Assembly: GCA_044356825.1 (NCBI GenBank)
Contig: JBIKVM010000081.1
Coordinates: 1 to 11,536, forward strand
Direction of reading: 5' to 3'
DNA length: 11,536 bases
Source: JAUREX01 sp044356825
GTDB lineage: Bacteria; Pseudomonadota; Alphaproteobacteria; Rhodobacterales; Rhodobacteraceae
Part shown: positions 1 through 8,048 of the stretch, piece after piece
How the letters are laid out: every line of letters begins with the position of its first letter
How positions within the stretch are numbered: position 1 is the stretch's first letter
Notes under the pieces: model-generated
The model's database searches: none
What the model was told of the DNA's origin: nothing
The model's input: the letters and a program-made list of their open reading frames with translations, nothing else
Position numbers and translations under genes: made by a program

Positions 1-1271
<1,271 letters not shown>

Positions 1272-1275
<4 letters not shown>

Positions 1276-2120
1276 GCGACCGCCGCCTGACGCCCGCGAA
1301 CGGGCGCGTCGCGCACGAGAGCCTGCGCGGCATCGTGCCGGCCGAGCGCCATGTGGCCGGCGCATGGGCGCGCGTCAGTGCCCCGCTCGCCGACCTCCTG
1401 CGCGAGCCCGCTGGGGCGCGCGAGCGGCAATTGCCGCGCGGCGCGCGCTTTCTCGTCCTCGACCGCGACCGGGGCCATGCCTTCGGGCAGGCGGCACGCG
1501 ACGGCTATTGCGGCTGGGTGGCCGAGGCCGCCCTTGGCCCCGACATTCCCGCGACGCACTGGGTCGCCGCCCCCGCGAGCCACGCCTATCCCGAAGCGCG
1601 CATCGCGGCGCCCGAGATCTGCGCCCTGCCCTTTGGCGCCGAGCTTGCGGTGCGCGCGATGGGCGAGCGCTTTGCCGAGACCTGCGCGGGCTTCGTGCCG
1701 GTGGCGCATCTGCGCGCGATCGGCGATTGGCTGCCCGACCCGGTGGCGGCCGCGCGCCTCATGCTCGGCACGCCCTATCTCTGGGGCGGCAACAGCCGGG
1801 CGGGGATCGACTGCTCGGGCCTCGTGCAGGGCGCGCATCTGGCCTGCGGCATCCCCTGCCCCGGCGATTCCGACCTTCAGGCCGCGGCCGCCGGCCCGCC
1901 CGAAGGCAGCGCGGACGACCCCGCCCCGGGCGATCTGATTTTCTGGAAGGGGCATGTCGGGATCGTCTCGGCGCCCGGGATGCTGCTGCACGCGACCGCG
2001 GCCTTCATGACGACGCTCGAGGAACCGCTCGCGCCCGCGCTCGCGCGGATCGCGGCGGCGGGGGGCGGGCCGGTCACCTCGGTCGGGCGGCTCGCGCCTC
2101 CTCAGGGCAGGACGACATAG
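1272..2120 (+). CDS. NlpC/P60 family cell-wall peptidase with N-terminal SH3-like region
   Basis: The 282-residue product is a cysteine peptidase of the family that cuts the bond after D-Glu in murein peptides (YkfC-like enzymes). The catalytic domain occupies about residues 155-282. Cys181 lies in IDCSGLVQ, His228 in GHVGIV and His240 in LLHAT, matching the Cys-His-His triad. The first 150 residues resemble the paired bacterial SH3-like domains found before NlpC/P60 domains, although they are weakly conserved. No signal peptide or membrane segment is visible, so a cytoplasmic, peptide-recycling role is more likely than cutting intact wall; this is inference. The GTG start at 1272 overlaps the aminopeptidase stop codon (GTGA), which favours coupled translation. 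The 3' end overlaps the convergent reductase-like gene by 19 bases. Confidence 0.9.
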
Positions 2121-2635
2121 CGCGACTGCAAGAGGCCCGAGGCAAAGGCGCGCGTCCCCTCGTGACGCAAGCGGATGTCGGCCCCCAGCGCGCCAAAGAG
2201 CGGGATCCCCTGCCCGATCAGGACGGGGATCCGCGTCAGGGTCAGATCTTCGATCATCCCCTCGGCGAGGCAGGATCGGATCGTCGCCCCGCCATCGACC
2301 CAGACGCGCCGCCATCCCCGGCGGGCGGCCTCGGCGCGCGCCTCGGGCAGGGTGCGCGCCACGCCCACCCGGTCGCGCAGGGCGGGGGGCACATCCTCGA
2401 TCCGCGCGCGCGCGCCGAGCACGATCACCGGCTTGTCGTAGGGCCAGGGATCGAAGCCCAGCACCACCTCGAAGGTCGCGCGGCCCATCAGGATGCCGTC
2501 GACCGAGGCGACGAAGGCGCCATAGCCGTGATCCTCCGCCTCGGCGCCGGGATGCTCGAGCCAGTCGAGGCGGCCGTCGGGGCGCGCGATGAAGCCATCG
2601 AGGCTCGTCGCGATGAAGACATGGCCCGAGGTCAT
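2102..2635 (-). CDS. Dihydrofolate reductase family protein (RibD C-terminal-like)
   Basis: The 177-residue product has the fold of the RibD C-terminal/bacterial dihydrofolate-reductase-like family, whose members bind NADPH and reduce small substrates. Visible hallmarks are IATSLDGFIA near the N terminus, GRATFEVVLG in the middle, a VWVDGGATI segment typical of the dinucleotide-binding loop, and TLTRIPVLIGQGIPLF near the C terminus. Length fits a stand-alone domain, and the RibD deaminase domain is absent. The substrate cannot be deduced; many relatives (YyaP/YwjB-like proteins) are uncharacterised. The ATG at 2635 is preferred because it forms an ATGA overlap with the stop of nnr (2632-2635), so translation is probably coupled. 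An upstream extension in this frame would only run antiparallel to nothing but nnr codons and looks non-coding (Arg-rich). The gene converges with the NlpC/P60 gene with a 19-base overlap. Confidence 0.85.
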   Translation of the reverse strand: MTSGHVFIATSLDGFIARPDGRLDWLEHPGAEAEDHGYGAFVASVDGILMGRATFEVVLGFDPWPYDKPVIVLGARARIEDVPPALRDRVGVARTLPEARAEAARRGWRRVWVDGGATIRSCLAEGMIEDLTLTRIPVLIGQGIPLFGALGADIRLRHEGTRAFASGLLQSRYVVLP

Positions 2636-4218
2636 GGCGCGGCGCCGCTGTCGGGAAGGGCGGCGAGGACGCCGGGCAGCGCGTCGGGCAGGTCCTCGGC
2701 GATCAGCCCCGGGCCGAAGCGGCGCGCGGCCTCGACATGCAGCCAGGCGGCGGTGCAGGCGGCCTCGAACGGGTCGAAGCCGCGCGCGAGCAGGCCGCAG
2801 ATCAGCCCCGCCAGCACATCGCCCGCCCCGGCGGTGGCAAGCCACGGCGCGGCGCGGTCGTAGACGGCGGCATGGATCGCGCTGCGGCCGTCCGGCGCCA
2901 CGATCAGCGTGTCGGGGCCCTTGAGGAGAAGGACCGCCCCGAGGCGCCCGGCGGCGGCGCGCGCGGCATCGAGGCGCGACATCGCCGGGCCGGTCGGCGC
3001 GGGTTCGGCGAGCGCGCGCGCCAAGTCGGGACAGAGGCGGGCGAATTCCCCGCCGTGCGGGGTCAAGACGCAGCGCGGGTGAAGCCCCGCGCGCAAATCA
3101 GGCCGCCCCGCAAGGATCGTCAGCGCATCGGCATCGAGCACGACCGGCAGGGGCGCCCCGTCGGCGCCCGGGCCGAGGGCAGCGGCGACGATCCCAGCCT
3201 CGCGCGCCCCTTCGCCGAGCGAGGGGCCAAGGCAGAGGGCGCCGATCCGGCGATCCGCCAGCGCCGCCCGCAGCGCGGCCCCATCGGCGAGCGGACGCAG
3301 CATCACCGCATCGAGCCGCGCGGCGTTCTCGGTCAGTGCCTCGGGCGGGCACAGCAGCGTGACGAGCCCCGCGCCCACCCGCAGCGCGGCCCGCGCCGCG
3401 AGGCGCGCCGCCCCGCCGCGCCCCGGCCCGCCCCCGAGCACGAGCGCATGGCCATGGGTGAACTTGTGCGCGGCCCCCGCGCCCCGCCGCGCCTTGGAGA
3501 GCAGAGCCGGCAAAGGCGACCCGACGATGTGCAGGCGCGCCGCACCACCCGCCGTCTGGGGCCCGAGCCCGATTGGGCGCACCGCCAGTGAGCCGCAATG
3601 CGCCGGGCCGTCGGCCAGAAGATGGCCGGGCTTCGGGGCATGGAACGTCACCGTCAGATCTGCGTCGATCACCCCCCCGCCCGCCAGCACGCGGCCCGAA
3701 TCGGCGCACAGCCCGCTCGGCACGTCTATCGCGACCCGCCGCGCGCCCCCGCCCGCGCCGAACGGGCCGATCGCCGCGAGCCAGCGCGGCAGCGGGCGGC
3801 GCAGCCCGATGCCGAATACCGCATCGATCGCGACATCGCACGCGCCTGTCTGCCAGGCGGCTCCGGGGCCCGAATCGGCGGGCAGGCACACGATCTCTCC
3901 CATCTCGCGCCAGCGCGCGCAGGCGGCGCGCGCATCCTGCGGCAGCGCGTCCGGATCGCCCCAGAGCGCGAGTTCGACCCGCCAGCCGGCCCAGGCAAGC
4001 AGGCGCGCGACAACGAACCCGTCGCCACCGTTGTTGCCCGGCCCGCAGAGGACCGCGGCACGGTGGGGGGTGGTGCCCAGCACCGGCCAGACCTCGTGCA
4101 TCGCCGCAACGACGGCGCGGCCGGCGCGCTCCATCATCTCGGCACCCGTGATGCGGCCAGAGGCGATGGCGGCGGCCTCGATGGCGCGCATTTCGGCAGA
4201 AGTCAGCACGTCATCCAT
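2632..4218 (-). CDS. nnr: Bifunctional NAD(P)H-hydrate epimerase / ADP-dependent NAD(P)H-hydrate dehydratase
   Basis: The 528-residue product repairs hydrated NADH and NADPH. The N-terminal YjeF_N domain (about 1-215) interconverts the R and S hydrates: GPGNNGGDG is at 59-67, a DAVFGIGLRR segment at 132-141 and AIDVPSGL at 163-170. The C-terminal ribokinase-like domain (about 245-525) dehydrates the S form using ADP: LVLGGGPGRGGAARL at 259-273, DADAL at 362-366, TPHGGEF at 386-392, KGPDT at 433-437 and GAGDVLAG at 464-471, with Asp467 as the expected catalytic residue. Length is normal for the fused protein. I chose the ATG at 4218 because family alignment starts with the LTSAEMRAIE stretch just after it; an in-frame GTG at 4269 would add 17 unconserved residues and overlap the dyad at 4265-4281. 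Its stop overlaps the start of the reductase-like gene. The divergent neighbour is glnB. Confidence 0.93.
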   Translation of the reverse strand: MDDVLTSAEMRAIEAAAIASGRITGAEMMERAGRAVVAAMHEVWPVLGTTPHRAAVLCGPGNNGGDGFVVARLLAWAGWRVELALWGDPDALPQDARAACARWREMGEIVCLPADSGPGAAWQTGACDVAIDAVFGIGLRRPLPRWLAAIGPFGAGGGARRVAIDVPSGLCADSGRVLAGGGVIDADLTVTFHAPKPGHLLADGPAHCGSLAVRPIGLGPQTAGGAARLHIVGSPLPALLSKARRGAGAAHKFTHGHALVLGGGPGRGGAARLAARAALRVGAGLVTLLCPPEALTENAARLDAVMLRPLADGAALRAALADRRIGALCLGPSLGEGAREAGIVAAALGPGADGAPLPVVLDADALTILAGRPDLRAGLHPRCVLTPHGGEFARLCPDLARALAEPAPTGPAMSRLDAARAAAGRLGAVLLLKGPDTLIVAPDGRSAIHAAVYDRAAPWLATAGAGDVLAGLICGLLARGFDPFEAACTAAWLHVEAARRFGPGLIAEDLPDALPGVLAALPDSGAAP

Positions 4219-4264
4219 GATTGCCGCGCGATTCGTTCCTTGACCGCCCAAAATAGAGACTTTT

Positions 4265-4281
4265 TGCACAATAATTATGCA
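4265..4281. promoter_or_regulatory. NtrC-box-like inverted repeat upstream of glnB
   Basis: The 17-base element TGCACAATAATTATGCA is an imperfect palindrome (one mismatched pair around a central A) with TGCA arms. Its length and arms agree with the classical NtrC consensus TGCAC(Y)-N5-(GG)TGCA, although the inner GG half is not matched. It lies about 121 bases before the glnB ATG and 47 before the nnr ATG, inside a markedly AT-rich island in GC-rich DNA. NtrC is known to activate glnB-glnA in related bacteria from sites well upstream, so the position is sensible. It could instead be an AT-rich promoter element: a CATAAT hexamer overlaps its right edge at 4280-4285. Assignment to NtrC is inference. 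Confidence 0.45.
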
Positions 4282-4393
4282 TAATGTTCAGCGAAAGACG
4301 TTTGGAGGGCGCGCCGCGTGGGTCGGGCGGTTGTCGTCGCGCCGCGAAAATGATGTGGAGAGCGGGCATCGCATGTCAGGACGGGAGGGACGG

Positions 4394-4732
4394 ATGAAGA
4401 AGCTCGAGGCGATCATCAAGCCGTTCAAGCTCGACGAGGTCAAGGAGGCGCTGCAGGAAGTCGGCGTGCAGGGGCTGTCGGTGGTCGAGGTCAAGGGTTT
4501 CGGCCGGCAGAAGGGCCACACCGAACTCTACCGCGGCGCCGAGTACGTCGTCGACTTCCTGCCCAAGGTGAAGATCGAGGTCGTCCTCTCGGACGACATG
4601 GTCGAACCTGCGATCGAGGCGATCATCGCCGCTGCTCGCACCGACAAGATCGGCGACGGCAAGATCTTTGTCAGCCCCGTCGAGCAGGTGATCCGCATCC
4701 GCACCGGCGAGTCGGGCGAGGACGCAATCTGA
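4394..4732 (+). CDS. glnB: Nitrogen regulatory protein P-II (GlnB)
   Basis: The 112-residue product is a PII signal protein. Such trimers sense 2-oxoglutarate, ATP/ADP and, through uridylylation, glutamine, and they control the adenylyltransferase GlnE and the NtrB kinase. The T-loop uridylylation site Tyr51 is present in the segment ELYRGAEYVVDF, and the start MKKLEAIIKPFKLDEVKEAL and the end segment GDGKIFV...VIRIRTGE are characteristic of the family. The ATG at 4394 follows a strong GGGAGGG ribosome site at 4384-4390; the frame extends upstream to 4277 but the extra residues are not PII-like. The gene lies 54 bases before glnA, an arrangement that argues for GlnB rather than GlnK, which normally precedes amtB. 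Expression is probably nitrogen-controlled through the upstream dyad. Confidence 0.97.
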   Translation: MKKLEAIIKPFKLDEVKEALQEVGVQGLSVVEVKGFGRQKGHTELYRGAEYVVDFLPKVKIEVVLSDDMVEPAIEAIIAAARTDKIGDGKIFVSPVEQVIRIRTGESGEDAI

Positions 4733-4786
4733 AATCGGCCCCGCGGGGTCAGCAACAACGCGCAGTCAGCAAGGGATGACGCACAG

Positions 4787-6193
4787 ATGAGCAAGAAGAA
4801 GGTTCTGGACCTGATGAAGGCCGAGGATGTTGAATACGTCGACATCCGCTTCACCGACCCGCGCGGGCGGCTCCAGCACGTGACAGTGGTGGCCGACCTC
4901 GTGGACGAGGACTTCCTCGACGAGGGCTTCATGTTCGACGGCTCCTCGATCGCTGGCTGGAAATCGATCGACCAGTCCGACATGAAGCTCATGCCCGACA
5001 CCGAGACGGCCTACATCGACCCGTTCTATGCCGAAAAGACGCTCTGCATCCACTGCAACGTCGTTGAGCCCGACACGGGCGAGGCCTATTCGCGCGATCC
5101 GCGCTCGACCGCGCTCAAGGCCGAGGCCTACCTGAAATCGACCGGGATCGGCGACAACGCCTTCTTCGGGCCCGAGGCCGAATTCTTCATCTTCGACGAC
5201 GTCCGCTATTCGGTGAAGATGAACAAGGTCTCCTTCGAGGTCGACGCGATCGACGGCGCGTGGAACACCGACACCGAGTATGAATCGGGCAACATGGGCC
5301 ACCGCCCCGGCGTCAAAGGCGGCTATTTCCCCGTGAACCCGACCGACGCGGCGCAGGACCTGCGCTCCGAGATGCTCTCGACCATGAAGCGCATGGGCAT
5401 GAAGGTCGACAAGCACCACCACGAGGTCGCTTCGAGCCAGCACGAACTCGGCCTCATCTTCGGGACGCTGACCGCGCAGGCCGACGAGATCCAGAAATAC
5501 AAGTACGTCATCCACAACGTCGCCCACGCCTACGGGCGCACCGCGACCTTCATGCCCAAGCCCATGAAGGGCGACAACGGCACCGGCATGCATGTCAACA
5601 TGTCGATCTGGAAGGGCGGCAAGCCGCTGTTCGCGGGCGACAAGTATGCCGACCTCAGCCAGGAGGCGCTGTGGTTCATCGGCGGCATCCTCAAGCATGC
5701 CAAGGCGCTGAACGCCATCACCAACCCCGGCACCAACAGCTACAAGCGCCTGATCCCGGGCTTCGAGGCCCCCGTGCTGCGCGCCTATTCGGCCCGCAAC
5801 CGCTCGGGCTGCGTGCGGATCCCGTGGACCGAGAGCCCCAAGGCCAAGCGCGTCGAGGCCCGCTTCCCCGATCCCTCGGCCAACCCCTATCTGGCCTTCG
5901 CCGCCCTCCTGATGGCCGGCATCGACGGGATCAAGAACAAGATCGACCCGGGCCCCGCCTCGGACAAGGATCTCTATGATCTGCCGCCCGAGGAACTCGC
6001 CGGCATCCCGACCGTCTGCGGCAGCCTGCGCGAGGCGCTGAACGAGCTCGAGAAGGATCACGACTTCCTGCTCGCGGGCGACGTGTTCACCAAGGACCAG
6101 CTCGAGGGCTACATGGCGCTCAAGTGGGAAGAGGTCTACGCCTACGAGCACACGCCCCACCCGATCGAATACCAGATGTATTACTCCTGCTGA
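4787..6193 (+). CDS. glnA: Glutamine synthetase, type I
   Basis: The 468-residue enzyme makes glutamine from glutamate, ammonia and ATP, forming the main entry point for nitrogen. Its length and sequence fit the dodecameric GSI-beta class. Visible blocks include FMFDGSSIAGW near residue 50, GPEAEFFIFDD near 130, the histidine-rich KHHHEVASSQHE block near 210, GTGMHVNMSIW near 267, and NRSGCVRIPW near 345. The adenylylation site Tyr397 sits in DLYDLPPEE at exactly the position known from enteric enzymes, so GlnE control is expected. The ATG at 4787 is preceded by AAGGGA at 4771-4776. No promoter is obvious in the 54-base gap after glnB, where only a small GC hairpin (about 4737-4750) lies, so cotranscription with glnB is likely. 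A terminator follows at 6218. Confidence 0.98.
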   Translation: MSKKKVLDLMKAEDVEYVDIRFTDPRGRLQHVTVVADLVDEDFLDEGFMFDGSSIAGWKSIDQSDMKLMPDTETAYIDPFYAEKTLCIHCNVVEPDTGEAYSRDPRSTALKAEAYLKSTGIGDNAFFGPEAEFFIFDDVRYSVKMNKVSFEVDAIDGAWNTDTEYESGNMGHRPGVKGGYFPVNPTDAAQDLRSEMLSTMKRMGMKVDKHHHEVASSQHELGLIFGTLTAQADEIQKYKYVIHNVAHAYGRTATFMPKPMKGDNGTGMHVNMSIWKGGKPLFAGDKYADLSQEALWFIGGILKHAKALNAITNPGTNSYKRLIPGFEAPVLRAYSARNRSGCVRIPWTESPKAKRVEARFPDPSANPYLAFAALLMAGIDGIKNKIDPGPASDKDLYDLPPEELAGIPTVCGSLREALNELEKDHDFLLAGDVFTKDQLEGYMALKWEEVYAYEHTPHPIEYQMYYSC

Positions 6194-6217
6194 TCTCTCG
6201 CAGGACAATCGACAGAG

Positions 6218-6250
6218 GGGGGCGCCCGCCGGGGCGCCCCCTTTGCTTTC
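6218..6250 (+). terminator. Rho-independent terminator after glnA
   Basis: A perfect 10-base-pair GC stem (arms 6218-6227 and 6232-6241, beginning GGGGGCG and ending CGCCCCC) closes on a GCCG loop and is followed by TTTGCTTTC. The tail is a poor U-tract, as is common in GC-rich genomes, but the stem is very stable and it begins 25 bases after the glnA stop. It separates the glnBA unit from the septum-initiator/pdh unit. Confidence 0.8.
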
Positions 6251-6261
6251 ATCGCGAGGGA

Positions 6262-6290
6262 TTCACAGACGAATCCGGCCATGCCATAGT
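6262..6290 (+). promoter_or_regulatory. Candidate sigma-70 promoter for the ftsB-like/pdh unit
   Basis: TTCACA at 6262-6267 (five of six matches to TTGACA) is separated by 17 bases from CATAGT at 6285-6290 (four of six matches to TATAAT). It lies directly after the glnA terminator and about 50 bases before the start of the septum-initiator gene, where a promoter is needed. A small inverted repeat, GATTC-N6-GAATC at 6260-6275, overlaps the -35 region and might be an operator or chance. Predicted from sequence only. Confidence 0.4.
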
Positions 6291-6340
6291 TTGGTGAAGT
6301 GATTCGCTTGGCCACGCCGGGCGGTCGGGAACCACGAGGC

Positions 6341-6640
6341 ATGACCCAGCACCTGCGCCCCGCCTTCGGAACGTTCGTCCTTTTCGCCGTGGCGCTCGTC
6401 ATCGGCGGCTACTTCACCTTCGCGGCCGTCCAGGGCGATCACGGGCTTTTTCGCCGCGTCCAGGTCAATGCCGAGGCCGAGGCACTGCGGTCCGAGCGCG
6501 ACCTCCTGCGCACCGAACTCGCGGAACTGCAAAACCTTAACCGCCGCTTGTCGGACAACTCGCTCGATCTTGACCTGCTCGACGAACGCGCCCGCGACGT
6601 GCTGGGCCTCCTGCGCCCTGACGAGGTGATCCTCAACTGA
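6341..6640 (+). CDS. Septum formation initiator family protein (FtsB/DivIC-like)
   Basis: The 99-residue product has one membrane segment (about residues 9-30, rich in F, V, A, I and G) followed by a coiled coil (about 36-72: heptad-like AEAEALRSERDLLRTEL, then LQNLNRRL). This is the layout of FtsB/DivIC bitopic division proteins, which join FtsL and FtsQ at the septum. The C-terminal DLLDERARDVLGLLRPDEVIL stretch matches the conserved tail of alphaproteobacterial members. The ATG at 6341 is chosen because the membrane segment follows closely; the GTG at 6299 in the same frame would add 14 unlikely residues and overlaps the promoter region. The ribosome site is weak (CGAGG). Location just before pdhA is a recurrent arrangement in alphaproteobacteria. 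The family call is good; the specific FtsB role is inferred. Confidence 0.85.
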   Translation: MTQHLRPAFGTFVLFAVALVIGGYFTFAAVQGDHGLFRRVQVNAEAEALRSERDLLRTELAELQNLNRRLSDNSLDLDLLDERARDVLGLLRPDEVILN

Positions 6641-6673
6641 CGGGATGCTCGGCAGACCCTTGCTACTAGGCGC

Positions 6674-6704
6674 GGAATGGATTAGTTCAACGTTAAACCA
6701 TTCC
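6674..6704. promoter_or_regulatory. 31-base dyad in the pdhA leader (operator or RNA stem-loop)
   Basis: GGAATGG (6674-6680) and CCATTCC (6698-6704) form perfect arms. Within them TTA (6682-6684) pairs with TAA (6694-6696), after one A/A mismatch. A second, offset palindrome lies inside: GTTCAACGTTAAAC at 6685-6698, matching GTTnAACGTTnAAC with a central CG as often seen for LacI-type operators. The element ends seven bases before the ribosome site of pdhA (GGAGGGG, 6711-6717). It may bind a regulator of pyruvate dehydrogenase, or fold in the mRNA. It has no U-tract, so a terminator is unlikely. Confidence 0.5.
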
Positions 6705-6723
6705 AGAACGGGAGGGGTTGGCC

Positions 6724-7713
6724 ATGGCCACCCGCAAGCCGGCGCCCGCATCGAACACCGCGCCCGAAGATCTCCGCCGCTTCTATCGCGAAATGCTCCT
6801 GATCCGCCGCTTCGAGGAGAAGGCGGGCCAGCTCTATGGCATGGGGCTGATCGGCGGCTTCTGCCATCTCTACATCGGGCAAGAAGCCGTCGTCGTCGGC
6901 CTCGAGGCAGCGGCCAAGCCCGGCGACAAGCGCATCACGAGCTATCGCGACCACGGCCACATGCTCGCCTGCGGGATGGCCCCCAAGGGTGTCATGGCCG
7001 AACTCACCGGCCGGATCGGGGGCTATTCCAAGGGCAAGGGCGGCTCGATGCACATGTTCTCGACCGAGCGCCATTTCTACGGCGGGCACGGGATCGTGGG
7101 CGCGCAGGTGCCGCTCGGGGCGGGGCTCGCCTTCGCCGACCGCTATCTCGGAAACGACAACGTGACGTTCGCCTATTTCGGTGACGGCGCGGCGAACCAG
7201 GGCCAGGTCTACGAGACCTACAACATGGCCGAGTTGTGGAACCTGCCGGTCGTCTTCGTCATCGAGAACAACCAGTATGCGATGGGCACAAGCGTGCGCC
7301 GCGCGACCAAGTCGCCCAGCCTGTGGGAACGGGGTGCCGCCTACGGCATCGCGGGCGAGGCGGTGGATGGGATGGATGTCCTCGCCGTCAAGGCCGCGGG
7401 CGAAAAGGCCGTGGCCGTCTGCCGCGCGGGCGAGGGCCCCTACATCCTCGAGGTCATGACCTACCGCTATCGCGGCCACTCGATGTCCGACCCCGCCAAG
7501 TACCGCACCCGCGAGGAAGTGCAGAAGATGCGCGATGAGCGCGACCCGATCGACCATGTGCGCGAGATGCTGCTCGCCGGCGGGCACGCGACCGAGGACG
7601 ACCTCAAGGCCATCGACCGCGACATCAAGGCGATCGTGAACGAAGCCGCCGATTTCGCCCGCGAAAGCCCCGAGCCCGGCACCGCCGAGCTCTGGACCGA
7701 CATCTACGCCTGA
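6724..7713 (+). CDS. pdhA: Pyruvate dehydrogenase E1 component, alpha subunit
   Basis: The 329-residue subunit works with PdhB to decarboxylate pyruvate on thiamine diphosphate and to pass the acetyl group to lipoyl domains. The thiamine-diphosphate motif is clear: GDG at 153-155 continuing as AANQGQVYETYNMAELW, and ending at ENN 181-183. Further family marks are RFEEKAGQLYGMG, YIGQEAVVVG, SYRDHGHMLA, GKGGSMHMF and the active-site loop YRGHSMSDPAKYR with His252 and Ser253. The ATG at 6724 follows GGAGGGG at 6711-6717; a TTG two codons earlier is inside that site and is rejected. The gene is 14 bases before pdhB in one operon. The alpha/beta heterotetrameric E1 differs from the single-chain AceE of enteric bacteria. 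Confidence 0.97.
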   Translation: MATRKPAPASNTAPEDLRRFYREMLLIRRFEEKAGQLYGMGLIGGFCHLYIGQEAVVVGLEAAAKPGDKRITSYRDHGHMLACGMAPKGVMAELTGRIGGYSKGKGGSMHMFSTERHFYGGHGIVGAQVPLGAGLAFADRYLGNDNVTFAYFGDGAANQGQVYETYNMAELWNLPVVFVIENNQYAMGTSVRRATKSPSLWERGAAYGIAGEAVDGMDVLAVKAAGEKAVAVCRAGEGPYILEVMTYRYRGHSMSDPAKYRTREEVQKMRDERDPIDHVREMLLAGGHATEDDLKAIDRDIKAIVNEAADFARESPEPGTAELWTDIYA

Positions 7714-7727
7714 AGGGGGCAAGACCG

Positions 7728-8048
7728 ATGGCAACCGAGATCCTGATGCCCGCCCTCTCGCCCACGATGGAAGAGGGCACGCTCGCCAAATGGCTGGTCG
7801 CGCCCGGCGCGACGGTGAAGGCGGGCCAGATCATCGCCGAGATCGAGACCGACAAGGCCACGATGGAATTCGAGGCGGTGGATGAGGGCGTGATCGCGCA
7901 GATCCTCGTCCCCGAGGGCACCCAAGGGGTGAAGGTCAACACCCCGATCGCGATCCTCGCAGCCGATGGCGCGGTGCCCGAGGCGCCCCGCGCCGCGGCG
8001 GCCGCCAAGGCGGCCCCCGCCGGGGGCCCCGCGAAGGCCGCACCCCCC
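7728..8048 (+). repeat. Lipoyl-domain repeat, copy 1 (in pdhB)
   Basis: This segment is a direct copy of the start of pdhC at 9096-9419. Over the first 231 bases the two differ at six positions, all silent third-codon changes. A short divergent block follows (7959-7976 here, 9327-9347 in the other copy, with one codon fewer here), then 72 bases of linker that differ at only two positions. The sequences upstream of the two ATGs are not alike beyond their G-rich ribosome sites. Confidence 0.95.

Noticed and set aside
1364..2863. A 499-codon plus-strand frame across the NlpC/P60, reductase-like and nnr genes
   Set aside because: It is Arg/Pro/Gly-rich without recognisable motifs and overlaps three recognisable genes in other frames.
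4304..4317. GG-N10-GC spacing suggestive of a sigma-54 promoter before glnB
   Set aside because: Only the TGG and GC core match; the surrounding bases do not fit TGGCAC-N5-TTGC, and such spacing is frequent in GC-rich DNA.
4310..4346. CGCGCCGCG repeated at 4310-4318 and 4338-4346 in the glnB leader
   Set aside because: The spacing is about 28 bases and the motif is simple GC sequence. Without comparative data it cannot be told from chance.
4737..4750. Small GC hairpin between glnB and glnA
   Set aside because: The stem is only about five pairs with one wobble and no U-tract; too weak to call a terminator or attenuator.
4766..6208. A 480-codon minus-strand frame antisense to glnA
   Set aside because: Composition is unlike a real protein, and it covers the fully conserved glnA. 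It is a codon-bias shadow.
6660..6688. TTGCTA-N17-TAGTTC as a promoter directly before pdhA
   Set aside because: The -10 match is poor (two of six) and it lies inside the dyad; the evidence is insufficient for a separate promoter call.
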